NCBI GenBank assembly: GCA_015231665.1
Contig: JADGBD010000041.1
Span: forward strand, 3,044-11,324
Source of the DNA: Gammaproteobacteria bacterium
GTDB taxonomy: Bacteria; Pseudomonadota; Gammaproteobacteria; Chromatiales; Chromatiaceae
Direction: 5' to 3'
DNA length: 8,281 nucleotides
Shown piece by piece: positions 1-6,726 of this stretch (positions are counted from its first letter, which is position 1; every line of letters begins with the position of its first letter). The notes under the pieces were generated by a model. It saw nothing but the letters and a program-made list of their open reading frames with translations. It was not told where the DNA came from and searched no databases. A program made the translations under genes and the position numbers.

Positions 1-699
1 GCCCTGGCGCGCGGCGATACCCGAGGCCGCCAGCTCGGGCAGGGAGGTACCCAAGGCAACAATGGTCAGACCTATGATCAGATCACTGACACCGAGGGCC
101 TGGGCAATGCTGACCGCGCCCCAGACCAGAATCCGCGAACTGACCACCAGCAGGATCAGCCCCACCACCAGCCAAAGGATGCCATGACGCAAGCTCATGG
201 CGTGTGCCGCCAATTCCTGCTCGGCATCGGCCTCCAGGGCATCGCCACGTCCGCGCAGGGCGGCGAAAATGCTCCAGCCAACCAGGCCGAAAAAGCCCGC
301 CAGCAGCACCAGTGCCTCCGACCGAGCCAAGCCGCCGTCCCAGAACAGCAGGCCAGCCAGCAGCCCTATGCCAAACAGCAGAGGCAACTCGCGGCGGACG
401 ATCTTCGAATGCACGACGATGGGGGCAATCAGCGCGGTGATGCCGAGGATCAGCCCGGTGTTGACGATGTTCGACCCCAAAGCATTGCCCAGGGCAAGAT
501 TCGGGTTGTCGTCCAGGGCCGCCATGGCCGAGACCACCATCTCCGGCGCGGAGGTGCCAAAACCGACGATCACCATGCCGATGAGCAGAGGCGGCATACC
601 GGCGTGCTTGGCCGTGGCCGCCGCTCCCTCGACAAAGCGGTCCGCGCTCCAGACCAGCAACACAAAGCCACCCAATATGGCCAGCAACGCCAAACCCAT
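1..699 (-). CDS. yrbG: Calcium/sodium antiporter, YrbG family (CaCA superfamily), 3' end beyond window
   Basis: This inner-membrane cation exchanger of the K+-dependent Na+/Ca2+ exchanger type is open at the left edge. 233 codons are visible, and the family is usually about 320 residues, so roughly a quarter is missing. Both signature alpha repeats are present: GFGTSAPE at residues 46-53 followed by GNALGSNIVN at 71-80, and ALGTSLPEL at 215-223. The acidic residues in these motifs are the expected ion ligands. Hydrophobic segments cover about residues 3-18, 37-60, 80-96, 106-120, 128-147 and 174-194. A charged, acidic loop at about 149-168 separates the two halves, as is typical of the family. 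The ATG at 699 has an AGGGGA ribosome binding site at 704-709. It is divergent from the SemiSWEET gene. The family assignment is firm; the ion specificity in this organism is inferred. Confidence 0.93.
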   Translation of the reverse strand, partial: MGLALLAILGGFVLLVWSADRFVEGAAATAKHAGMPPLLIGMVIVGFGTSAPEMVVSAMAALDDNPNLALGNALGSNIVNTGLILGITALIAPIVVHSKIVRRELPLLFGIGLLAGLLFWDGGLARSEALVLLAGFFGLVGWSIFAALRGRGDALEADAEQELAAHAMSLRHGILWLVVGLILLVVSSRILVWGAVSIAQALGVSDLIIGLTIVALGTSLPELAASGIAARQG

Positions 700-703
700 A
701 CAA

Positions 704-709
704 TCCCCT
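704..709 (-). promoter_or_regulatory. Ribosome binding site of the antiporter gene
   Basis: AGGGGA on the minus strand lies 4 nt upstream of the ATG at 699. It supports this start over the longer out-of-frame reading that begins near 787. Confidence 0.6.
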
Positions 710-841
710 ATCGCCATCGGTTGAAAAAACGGCGCTCAGTATGCGCCACATCGGCCTGCTTCGGCCATAGCAATCCTTCAGGCTCATCTGCGCACAAAAA
801 CCGGCTAAGCTATCCCCATCCTACAGGCCCCAGAGAAACCC

Positions 842-1111
842 ATGTCCGATCTGCTCGGTTACACCGCCGCCACCCTCACCACCCTGGCCTTTGTCCCTCA
901 GGCTCTGCACTCCTGGAGCAGCCGTGATCTCTCGGGCGTGTCTCTGGGCATGTACAGCCTGTTCACCCTCGGGGTGGCCCTATGGCTGCTCTACGGTCTC
1001 AGCCTCAAAGCCTGGCCCATAGTCCTCGCCAACGCCATCACCCTCTGCCTCGCCAGCCTGGTGCTGGTGCTCAAATGGCAGCACCGCAATCAGCCTGCGG
1101 CGAGTAAGTGA
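842..1111 (+). CDS. SemiSWEET sugar transporter (PQ-loop / MtN3 family)
   Basis: At 89 residues this is the normal size for a bacterial SemiSWEET, which forms one three-helix bundle and works as a homodimer to move mono- or disaccharides across the cytoplasmic membrane by facilitated diffusion. Three membrane segments are visible at about residues 4-23, 36-53 and 58-78. The PQ motif sits at the end of the first (FVPQ, 17-20), after the characteristic TTLAF. The SLGMYSLFTLGVALWLLYG region and the third-helix PIVLAN with a conserved Asn (N64) also match the family. A weak AGAG-type ribosome binding site precedes the ATG. It is divergent from the antiporter and convergent with the EAL-BLUF gene, so it is probably transcribed alone. 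The sugar transported cannot be read from the sequence. Confidence 0.93.
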   Translation: MSDLLGYTAATLTTLAFVPQALHSWSSRDLSGVSLGMYSLFTLGVALWLLYGLSLKAWPIVLANAITLCLASLVLVLKWQHRNQPAASK

Positions 1112-1126
1112 TTGAATGTTAATGGA

Positions 1127-1163
1127 TTACTGTGCAACATCCGTGGCAACTTACGAGTCCCGA
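1127..1163 (+). repeat. 37-bp dispersed repeat, left copy (inverted partner at 7300-7336)
   Basis: This copy begins TTACTGTG and ends ACGAGTCCCGA. The reverse complement of 7300-7336 matches it at 35 of 37 positions, with no gaps. It lies in the 69-bp gap between the SemiSWEET and EAL-BLUF stop codons. No hairpin with a U-rich tail is visible, so it is not an obvious terminator. Confidence 0.8.
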
Positions 1164-1180
1164 TTGCCCATCCGGCAGCC

Positions 1181-2407
1181 TCAGAGACTGGTCTGACTGA
1201 TGGCCTCGAACAGGCTACAGCAGAGAGCTGGGTTTTTCTGCAGTAGCTGGTGGTAGTCCTGATCCGCGTCCGCCAGGCCTAGCTGGGTGCGCAGCAGCCT
1301 CCCCTCCAGGGTCTGAAAACCCATCTCCCAGCCGGCAAACAAGCGTTGGTCAATCTGGCCGCGGGCCATTTCCTGCACATCCCAATGGCGCGGATCCCCT
1401 TGTATCGACTGGTAGAGCCGCTCCAGCACCTGGCCTTCGCCCTCCAGGTACTGGATGAAGATGTTGTCGAAGTAGAACAGAAAGCCACTCAAACCCTGGC
1501 TGAGATTGAACGCCCGCGCCGGTTGCAGGATCGCCTGGAGCATAGCGGCATCCGGGCTGACCGCAGCACGACTGATGTAGATGAGAAAATCCAGCCCCTG
1601 CGGCGCCGGTGCCCTCACCTGACCGTACAGGGTCAGAAAATCCGCCAGGGACAGGGGGCGATGGAACAAAAAGCCCTGAATCAGACCGCAACCCATGGCG
1701 CGCACCACCCCGCGCTCTTCGGCGGTCTCCACCCCTTCGGCCACCACCTGCAGGCGCAGCGAGCGAGCCATGCGGCTGATGGCCGCAACCACCTGCTGGC
1801 TCTCCGGGCAATGATTCAGACCGCTGATGAATTCACGATCGATCTTGAGGGTATGCGGGCGCAAGCGCACCAGCTGGGCCAGGGAGGAATAGCCGGTGCC
1901 GAAATCATCCACCGCCAGGCGCAGACCCAGGGCCTCCAGCTGGGCCAGCATGTCCCGGGTTTGGCTGAGATTGGTCATCAAGGAACTTTCGGTGATCTCC
2001 AGCAGGAGCCGCTCCGGCCTCACCCCATAACTGGTCATGATCTGCTGCAGGCGCTCGGCCAAATCGGCCTCATCGAGCTGGCGGCTGGAGAGATTGAGGG
2101 CCACATAGGGTGTCTGCTCGCCAAACTGCTCCTGCAACTGGACCGCCACGCGGCACGCCTGCTCGAACACCCAGTAGCCTATATCCACGATGCAGCCACT
2201 GGCCTCCGCCAGCGGGATGAAGCGATCCGGCCCCACCTCGGTGCCCGCCCGGGACCAACGCAGCAGCAGCTCAACCCCCTGAATTTGCCCCGTCTCGGCG
2301 GCGACTATGGGCTGCAGGCGAAAATCCAGCTCCTCACGCGCCAATGCCTGCATCAGATCAGCCGCGATCTCGCTGTTCTCGCCAAACTGATCAACAGGCA
2401 AGGTCAT
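1181..2407 (-). CDS. EAL-domain c-di-GMP phosphodiesterase with C-terminal BLUF blue-light sensor
   Basis: This predicted cytoplasmic enzyme would cleave c-di-GMP to pGpG under blue-light control. Numbering is from the ATG at 2407 (408 residues). The EAL domain spans about 13-262 and keeps the catalytic set: Glu46 in ELLLRW (EAL reads ELL here), Asn105 in NLSS, Glu137 in LEITES, Asp167-Asp168 in DDFGTGYSSL, Lys188 in LKIDREF, Glu224 in VVAEGVET and Gln244 in QGFLFHRP. The BLUF domain spans about 271-364 and keeps the flavin-site residues: Tyr277 (LIYIS), Asn301 (ARAFN), Gln319 (FIQYLEG), Trp360 and Met362 (WEMGF). A helical cap follows. BlrP1 and E. coli BluF have BLUF first, so the order is reversed here. 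An in-frame GTG at 2413 exists, but GGAG at 2413-2416 is well spaced only for the ATG. There are no membrane segments. It is probably expressed from its own promoter. Confidence 0.93.
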   Translation of the reverse strand: MTLPVDQFGENSEIAADLMQALAREELDFRLQPIVAAETGQIQGVELLLRWSRAGTEVGPDRFIPLAEASGCIVDIGYWVFEQACRVAVQLQEQFGEQTPYVALNLSSRQLDEADLAERLQQIMTSYGVRPERLLLEITESSLMTNLSQTRDMLAQLEALGLRLAVDDFGTGYSSLAQLVRLRPHTLKIDREFISGLNHCPESQQVVAAISRMARSLRLQVVAEGVETAEERGVVRAMGCGLIQGFLFHRPLSLADFLTLYGQVRAPAPQGLDFLIYISRAAVSPDAAMLQAILQPARAFNLSQGLSGFLFYFDNIFIQYLEGEGQVLERLYQSIQGDPRHWDVQEMARGQIDQRLFAGWEMGFQTLEGRLLRTQLGLADADQDYHQLLQKNPALCCSLFEAISQTSL

Positions 2408-2412
2408 GGTCA

Positions 2413-2416
2413 CTCC
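2413..2416 (-). promoter_or_regulatory. Ribosome binding site deciding the EAL-BLUF start
   Basis: GGAG on the minus strand lies 5 nt upstream of the ATG at 2407 and overlaps the alternative GTG at 2413. This favours the ATG, giving 408 rather than 410 residues. Confidence 0.6.
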
Positions 2417-2434
2417 AGGATTGGGAAGGGCTCG

Positions 2435-2440
2435 ATTGTA
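2435..2440 (-). promoter_or_regulatory. Candidate extended -10 promoter of the EAL-BLUF gene
   Basis: The minus strand reads TGT-TACAAT, an extended -10 element with 5 of 6 consensus bases in the hexamer. No good -35 hexamer is found at 16-18 bp spacing. Transcription would begin near 2428, giving a leader of about 20 nt that still contains the GGAG ribosome binding site. It lies between the stop of the preceding short frame (2464) and the EAL-BLUF start. Confidence 0.4.
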
Positions 2441-2463
2441 ACAGACCCCAGGGACATCCTCTC

Positions 2464-2704
2464 CTATCCCGGCCCCTGCTGCTGCCTGTCACCCTGAACG
2501 CTGCCGTGCCGTGCCAGCTCGGCGGCTATGCCGTCAATCACCCGCCATTTGCGTCCGCACCAGTCCGGCGCGAGCAACAGGTTCGGCCCGGGCGGCCTGG
2601 GCAGTGGCCAGACCTCATCGCCCCCGCGCTGGTAGCCGGCGCGCTGTGGAAACTCCAGCAGCCTGTCGTGAAAACACCGGCGTGGGTGCTGGTCCGATGC
2701 CCAT
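2464..2704 (-). pseudogene. Short unrecognised coding frame with an apparent 5' frameshift, coupled to the response regulator
   Basis: Directly after the response-regulator TGA, the same frame runs open for 79 codons to TAG at 2464-2466. Its codons end overwhelmingly in G or C, like the neighbouring genes, and the product looks protein-like (for example DRLLEFPQRAGY, NLLLAPDWCGRKW and VIDGIAAELA). It has no usable start in frame. An ATG overlaps the regulator stop as TGATG at 2702-2704, but in the wrong frame, where it gives only 29 codons before a stop. Removing one G from the GGG just after the A-T of that ATG would join it to the good frame, giving about 79 residues beginning MASDQHPRR. 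This suggests a translationally coupled small gene broken by a one-base insertion, or a sequencing error. I do not recognise the family. Other readings are a non-AUG start or a degraded gene tail. Confidence 0.45.
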
Positions 2705-3072
2705 CAGAGGCTAAAGACGATCTCCAGGGTCTCCCGCAGCCGCGCCTCTTCCACCGGCTTGGTCAGATAGCCGATGGCGCCCATGTCCATGCCACGCTGC
2801 TGGTCCTCGCGGCTGATCTTGGCGCTGAGAAAAACCACCGGGATGCGCGCTGTCTGCGGGTTGCTCTTGAGCTGGCGGCAGACCTCGTAGCCGTCCATGC
2901 CCGGCATCATCACATCCAGCAAGACCAGGTCCGGCGGCGCCTTGGCCGCCGAGGCCAAGGCCTTGTCGCCGTTGGTAGCGGCCTTGACCCGGTACTGCTC
3001 CTTGAGCATCTGGCTGCTCAGGTCGATATTGGCCGGGGCATCGTCCACGACCAGAATGGTTTTGGCTTCCAT
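2704..3072 (-). CDS. Single-domain response regulator (CheY-like receiver)
   Basis: This 122-residue protein consists only of a phosphoacceptor receiver domain. The acidic pair is Asp10-Asp11 (LVVDD), the phosphorylation site is Asp53 (LLDVMMPGMDG), the switch Ser is Ser83 (FLSAK), and the conserved Lys105 is followed by Pro106 (LTKP). No output domain follows, so it probably acts by protein contact or as a relay intermediate. It lies downstream of the hybrid kinase on the same strand, and the kinase's HPt domain makes it a natural phosphodonor, although this is inferred from position. The gap to the kinase is about 211 bp of repeats, so the regulator may have its own promoter. An AGAG-like ribosome binding site is weak. 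Its TGA overlaps an ATG (TGATG), which suggests coupling to the following short frame. Confidence 0.92.
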   Translation of the reverse strand: MEAKTILVVDDAPANIDLSSQMLKEQYRVKAATNGDKALASAAKAPPDLVLLDVMMPGMDGYEVCRQLKSNPQTARIPVVFLSAKISREDQQRGMDMGAIGYLTKPVEEARLRETLEIVFSL

Positions 3073-3137
3073 GGTGGGGTCTCTTTTTCAGTGGGTTGCG
3101 GATAGCTTAACCCGGCGCGGCCGCAACAAAAAATTGG

Positions 3138-3155
3138 AACGCAAAGAACGCAAAG
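3138..3155. repeat. Tandem 9-bp repeat AACGCAAAG x2
   Basis: Two exact back-to-back copies of AACGCAAAG lie at 3138-3146 and 3147-3155, in a noticeably AT-richer stretch between the hybrid kinase and the response regulator. They resemble the AACGCAAAG-type short repeats found between genes in many environmental proteobacteria; that comparison is from memory and unverified. Confidence 0.6.
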
Positions 3156-3177
3156 CGTTACAAATGTTGCAAGTTCG

Positions 3178-3208
3178 TAGCCTGGATGCAGCGAAGCGGA
3201 ATCCGGGA
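3178..3208. repeat. REP-like palindromic intergenic repeat
   Basis: An imperfect palindrome pairs CCTGGAT (3181-3187) with ATCCGGG (3201-3207) through one G-T wobble, around the loop GCAGCGAAGCGGA. The unit GTAGCCTGGATGCAGCGAAG closely resembles a widespread proteobacterial intergenic repeat as I recall it. No poly-T run follows on either strand, so it is not a classical terminator, although the hairpin could still affect mRNA end stability between the kinase and regulator genes. Confidence 0.6.
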
Positions 3209-3277
3209 TTAGTAGAATTCAGTTTTTGACACTTTGTTCAGAATCTCTCAAGCAAAGCACCAACAGTCCAGTCCTCA

Positions 3278-3306
3278 TCCGCGTTAATTTGCGTGCATTT
3301 GCGGAC
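3278..3306. repeat. Periodic short repeat (CGCAAAT / CGCGGAT units) overlapping the kinase 3' end
   Basis: On the minus strand, units CGCAAAT, CGCAAAT and CGCGGAT recur every 10-11 nt. This resembles the common intergenic repeats built on CGCAGATGAACGCAGAT-like units (recalled, not searched). It extends into the hybrid kinase reading frame and provides its final codons (PQMHAN) and TAA stop. Confidence 0.55.
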
Positions 3307-6300
3307 TTCCTTCCAGCCAATCCACCAGCTTTGGCAGCAACTCCAGCGCCCGATCGAAGTCGTATTCGCCCACCGCCTGGGCCAGTTCCAGCACCAGCGG
3401 TTTGAGGTCTGCCGCGCCATCCAGGCCCGGCAGGGCTTGCAGCTGTTCCAGCAGATCGCTGGCGCGGGTGTCTTCCTCCTCCAGCAGGGCCTGCAATTCG
3501 TCCAACAACTCACCCAGACGAGCCTGATCCAGCGGGCTTGCCGGCTCCTCCGTCTTTGGCGCTGGCGCTTGGCTGCTCCAGGCCTCCAAGCCCTGCAGCA
3601 AGGGCGCGAGCTGATCTTGCACCGGCGCCAGCATCTGCTGGCATTGGCCGATCTCCCCGGTCCGGCAGGCAGCCTCCAAGGCTTGGGCCGCCTGTTGCAG
3701 GGCCGTGGCGCCCAGGTTGCCGGCCAGACCTTTGAGCGTGTGGGCGGCACGCTCGGCACTGCTGAGATCGTTGCCTTGCAGGGCACTGGCAAAGCGCTGG
3801 GCAAAATCCGCCTCGGAGTGCAGGAACCTCAGCAGCATGCGCCGGTACAGCCGGGCGCTCTGGCCGCAGATGGCCAGGCCAAGCTGCCGATCCACCCCCG
3901 CCAGCTCGGGAAGTGCAGGCTGATCCGGCGCTTCATCCGCCTCGGCCAGGTCCTGTGCAATCACCGGCGCGGGATGTGCCGGTCTGATCCAGTGGCTAAG
4001 GGTGGCAAACATCTGATTGAGATTCAGCGGTTTGGCGATGTGATCGTTCATCCCCGCGGCAAGCACCCGCTCCTTGTCGCCGGCCATGGCGTTGGCAGTC
4101 ATGGCGATGATGGGCAGCTTGGAAAAGCGCGCCTGCAGGCGAATGGCGCGGGTAGCGGCGTAGCCGTCCATCACCGGCATCTGGCAGTCCATGAGCACGC
4201 CATCAAAGGCCTGATCCTGCTGCAGAATATCCAGCGCCTCCTGGCCGTTTTGCGCCAGCACCAGGGTCGCCCCGGCCTGGCTCAGCAGCTCCTGCGCCAG
4301 CTCCTGGTTCATCAGATTATCCTCCACCAGCAGCAGGCGGGCACCGGCCAGACGGCTGCGCGCCTGCTCCAGGCTCTGCTTGCGTTTGACCGCGCTGCCA
4401 GGAGATCTCGGGCCAACGACCTGACCCAACGCTTGCCCCATGGCCTCCAGCAGGCTGCTGGGGGTGACCGGCTTGGTCAGCACGGCGCTGGGCTGCAACT
4501 CCGCAGCGGTGGCGGCATCCAGGGCATCCTCGCGGCCGTAAGCGGTGACCAGCAGGCTCGGCAGCGGACCCAGGTCGCGCTGCCTGATCTGGCGCAGCAG
4601 CTCGATCCCGTCCATCTGCGGCATCTGCCAATCCAGCAGGCTAAGGTCGAAGGGCTGACCGCGCCGCCGGGCCGCTTCGATCAGCTGCAGCGCCTGAGCC
4701 CCATCCCGCGCCAGCTCGACCTGCAGGCCGAACTGCTCGGCCATGGCGGCGAGAATCTCCCGCGCGCTGGCGTTGTCGTCCACCACCAGCAAGCGCCGCC
4801 CCTGCAGCTCTTCCGCCAGCAGGGCACGGCGCGGCGTTGGCTCTGGCTCTGGCTCTGGCTGCAGGCCAAAGCGGGCATGAAAATGAAAGCAGGCCCCGGC
4901 ACCTGCGGTGCTCTCCACCCAGATGCGCCCGCCCATCAGCTCCACCAGCTGTTTGCAGATGGCCAGACCCAGACCGGTGCCACCGTATTTGCGCGTGGTC
5001 GAGCTGTCCGCCTGGCTGAAGCTCTGGAACAGCCGCGCCTGCTGCTCCGGGCTCAGACCAATGCCCGTATCCCGCACCCAGAAATGCAGGTCGATGCCAT
5101 CGGCCGCCTCCTCGCCCACCAGCCGCTCAACCCCAATGACGACCTCACCCTGATGGGTGAACTTGACGGCATTGTTGCCCAGATTCACCAGCACCTGCCC
5201 CAGCCGCAGGGGGTCGCCGATCAGCGCCGTAGGCAGGTTGCTGTCGAGCTGAAACAGCAGTTCCAGGCCCTTATCCTCGGCCTTCAGGCCCACCAGGCTG
5301 GCGAGGTTGTCGAACACCTCCTCCAGCTGAAAGGGCACCTGCTCCATGTCCAGCTTGCCCGCCTCGATCTTGGAGAAATCGAGAATGTCATTGATGATCC
5401 CCAGCAGGCTTTCGCCACTGCGATGGACCTTTTCCAGGTAATTGCGCTGCTTGGGGCTCAGTTCGGTCTGCAGGGCCAGATGACTCATGCCGATGATGGC
5501 GTTCATCGGCGTGCGAATCTCATGGCTCATGTTGGCGAGGAAGTCCGATTTGGCCCGGGTGGCGGCCTCGGCGGCCTGGCGCGATTGGCTGAGTTCCGCA
5601 TACAGCTGGGCGATGGGTCGCCCCAGCAGCAGAGAAATGCGCTGGGCCAGCAACAGCATCAGCAGGCTGAGGCCGCCGATGATCAGGCTCAGGTTGAGCA
5701 GCAGGTCCTGGCCGAAGGCGGAAAACTCCGCCGCCGGTGCCAGGGTGGCGATGAGAAAACGCCGATTGCCCAGATCCAGGGGCGCCAGGGATGTCAGCCA
5801 GTCGCCGCCCTCGTCGCGCAGATAGCCGACAAAATGGTGCGCGGTGCCCTGCTGCAGCAGCTGATCCAGCAGCACCAGCCCCAGCTCGGCGGGCCGCTTG
5901 AGCACCAGCTCGCGCCGCGCTGATTCATCGGCAAAGCGGGGCAGCCGCGGCAGGCCCAGCACGCGCCCATCCTCCAGCAGCAGGGCGACATAGCCGCTCT
6001 CGGCGTAGGTCAGGGTCGAGGTGAAACGCGACAGATCGCTAAGCAGGATATCGAAGGCCAGCACCCAGGAGCGGCCCTGCTCATCGATACGCCGCAACGA
6101 CAGGGTGATGCCGGGGTCGCGGGTGGTCTGAAACACATAGGGCTGGGTCCAGTGAATCTGCCCCGGCGCGCTCGCCAGGGCGGCGCTGAACCAGGGGCGC
6201 CGGCGTGGATCGTAGTCCTCCAGCCGCAGCTGATCCTGCTGCAGCTGACCCGCCGCGTTCCAGCTCAGCCAGCGCTGCTGCTGACCCTGGCGGGGGATGT

Positions 6301-6706
6301 CGCTGATCCGGTTGTTCCAACCATCCGCGGTCTTCAGCAGGAGAATCTCGCGGCCATCGTCGCGGGCCAGGTGCAGGCTGCTGATCATCGGCCACTGTTG
6401 CAGCAGCGGCTGCAGCAGGGCGTTGAACTCCTCGATGGGACCGTCCAACTGCAGCTTGCCGCTGCGATTCCACGCCAGCGCAGTGTTCAGCACCCGCTCC
6501 ACCTGGGCTGCGAGGGAGACAAAGGTCTCCCGCACCTGGGCCGAGGCCACCCGCTGCGCCTGCTCAATGCTCGCCTGCGCCGCCGGGCGCAGCTGCAGCC
6601 AGTAGATGCAGAGCACCACAATCAAACAGGCCGCCAACACCTGCAGGGGCTGCAGCAGATGCAGGCGGCGCAAAAGTCGGCTGAATTGCTCCTGCTGCGA
6701 GACCAT
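3284..6706 (-). CDS. Membrane hybrid sensor histidine kinase: dCache-like sensor, HisKA, HATPase, REC, REC, HPt
   Basis: This 1140-residue phosphorelay kinase has BarA/GacS-like cytoplasmic order but carries two receivers. Membrane helices lie at about 20-37 and 335-355. Between them is a periplasmic dCache-like sensor with the typical YDPRRRPWF motif (165-173). A helical linker, without a clear HAMP, leads to HisKA with phosphorylatable His395 (SHEIRTP). The HATPase domain has its N box around Asn508-Asn512, DTGIG at 546-550 and GGTGLGL at 575-581. Receiver 1 has Asp643-Asp644, phospho-Asp692, Thr721 and Lys745. Receiver 2 has Glu795-Asp796, phospho-Asp840, Thr870 and Lys892. The HPt domain has His989 ([14 protein letters not shown]). 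About 90 helical residues follow, and the last six come from an intergenic repeat. All catalytic residues are intact. It starts 20 nt after the phosphatase stop with no clear Shine-Dalgarno, suggesting coupling. The ligand is unknown. Confidence 0.95.
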   Translation of the reverse strand: MVSQQEQFSRLLRRLHLLQPLQVLAACLIVVLCIYWLQLRPAAQASIEQAQRVASAQVRETFVSLAAQVERVLNTALAWNRSGKLQLDGPIEEFNALLQPLLQQWPMISSLHLARDDGREILLLKTADGWNNRISDIPRQGQQQRWLSWNAAGQLQQDQLRLEDYDPRRRPWFSAALASAPGQIHWTQPYVFQTTRDPGITLSLRRIDEQGRSWVLAFDILLSDLSRFTSTLTYAESGYVALLLEDGRVLGLPRLPRFADESARRELVLKRPAELGLVLLDQLLQQGTAHHFVGYLRDEGGDWLTSLAPLDLGNRRFLIATLAPAAEFSAFGQDLLLNLSLIIGGLSLLMLLLAQRISLLLGRPIAQLYAELSQSRQAAEAATRAKSDFLANMSHEIRTPMNAIIGMSHLALQTELSPKQRNYLEKVHRSGESLLGIINDILDFSKIEAGKLDMEQVPFQLEEVFDNLASLVGLKAEDKGLELLFQLDSNLPTALIGDPLRLGQVLVNLGNNAVKFTHQGEVVIGVERLVGEEAADGIDLHFWVRDTGIGLSPEQQARLFQSFSQADSSTTRKYGGTGLGLAICKQLVELMGGRIWVESTAGAGACFHFHARFGLQPEPEPEPTPRRALLAEELQGRRLLVVDDNASAREILAAMAEQFGLQVELARDGAQALQLIEAARRRGQPFDLSLLDWQMPQMDGIELLRQIRQRDLGPLPSLLVTAYGREDALDAATAAELQPSAVLTKPVTPSSLLEAMGQALGQVVGPRSPGSAVKRKQSLEQARSRLAGARLLLVEDNLMNQELAQELLSQAGATLVLAQNGQEALDILQQDQAFDGVLMDCQMPVMDGYAATRAIRLQARFSKLPIIAMTANAMAGDKERVLAAGMNDHIAKPLNLNQMFATLSHWIRPAHPAPVIAQDLAEADEAPDQPALPELAGVDRQLGLAICGQSARLYRRMLLRFLHSEADFAQRFASALQGNDLSSAERAAHTLKGLAGNLGATALQQAAQALEAACRTGEIGQCQQMLAPVQDQLAPLLQGLEAWSSQAPAPKTEEPASPLDQARLGELLDELQALLEEEDTRASDLLEQLQALPGLDGAADLKPLVLELAQAVGEYDFDRALELLPKLVDWLEGSPQMHAN

Positions 6707-6707
6707 G

Positions 6708-6721
6708 CCGGAGCGGTCCGG
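6708..6721 (-). promoter_or_regulatory. Small hairpin just upstream of the hybrid kinase start
   Basis: CCGGA and TCCGG form a 5-bp stem around a 4-nt loop, ending one nucleotide before the kinase ATG at 6706, inside the 20-nt gap after the phosphatase stop. No Shine-Dalgarno is seen there, so the hairpin might make kinase translation depend on ribosomes arriving from the phosphatase gene. That function is inferred. Confidence 0.35.
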
Positions 6722-6726
6722 AAATC

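Noticed and set aside
731..765. Small inverted repeats GGCGC/GCGCC and GGCC/GGCC in the antiporter-SemiSWEET gap
   Set aside because: Stems of only 4-5 bp are expected by chance in GC-rich DNA, and no promoter could be aligned with them.
83..787. Open frame of 234 codons on the minus strand over the antiporter
   Set aside because: It is Gly-, Arg- and His-rich with no family features. The neighbouring minus-strand frame from 699 gives a clear YrbG antiporter with both alpha-repeat motifs.
1346..2497. Open frame of 383 codons on the plus strand over the EAL-BLUF gene
   Set aside because: It has shadow composition, rich in Gln and His, and no domain, while the opposite strand encodes complete EAL and BLUF domains.
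3178..3208. REP-like hairpin as a rho-independent terminator of the kinase operon
   Set aside because: The stem is imperfect and no U-rich run follows on either strand.
3238..3804. Open frame of 188 codons at the kinase 3' end containing KCTQINADE
   Set aside because: The [13 protein letters not shown] string is a typical translation of the CGCAAAT intergenic repeat, and the rest is an out-of-frame shadow of the kinase C-terminus.
3293..5923. Very long open frame (876 codons) on the plus strand antisense to the hybrid kinase
   Set aside because: It is Gln-, His- and Leu-rich with no recognisable domain and lies entirely over a kinase whose domains are all intact. It is the usual mirror frame of a GC-rich gene.
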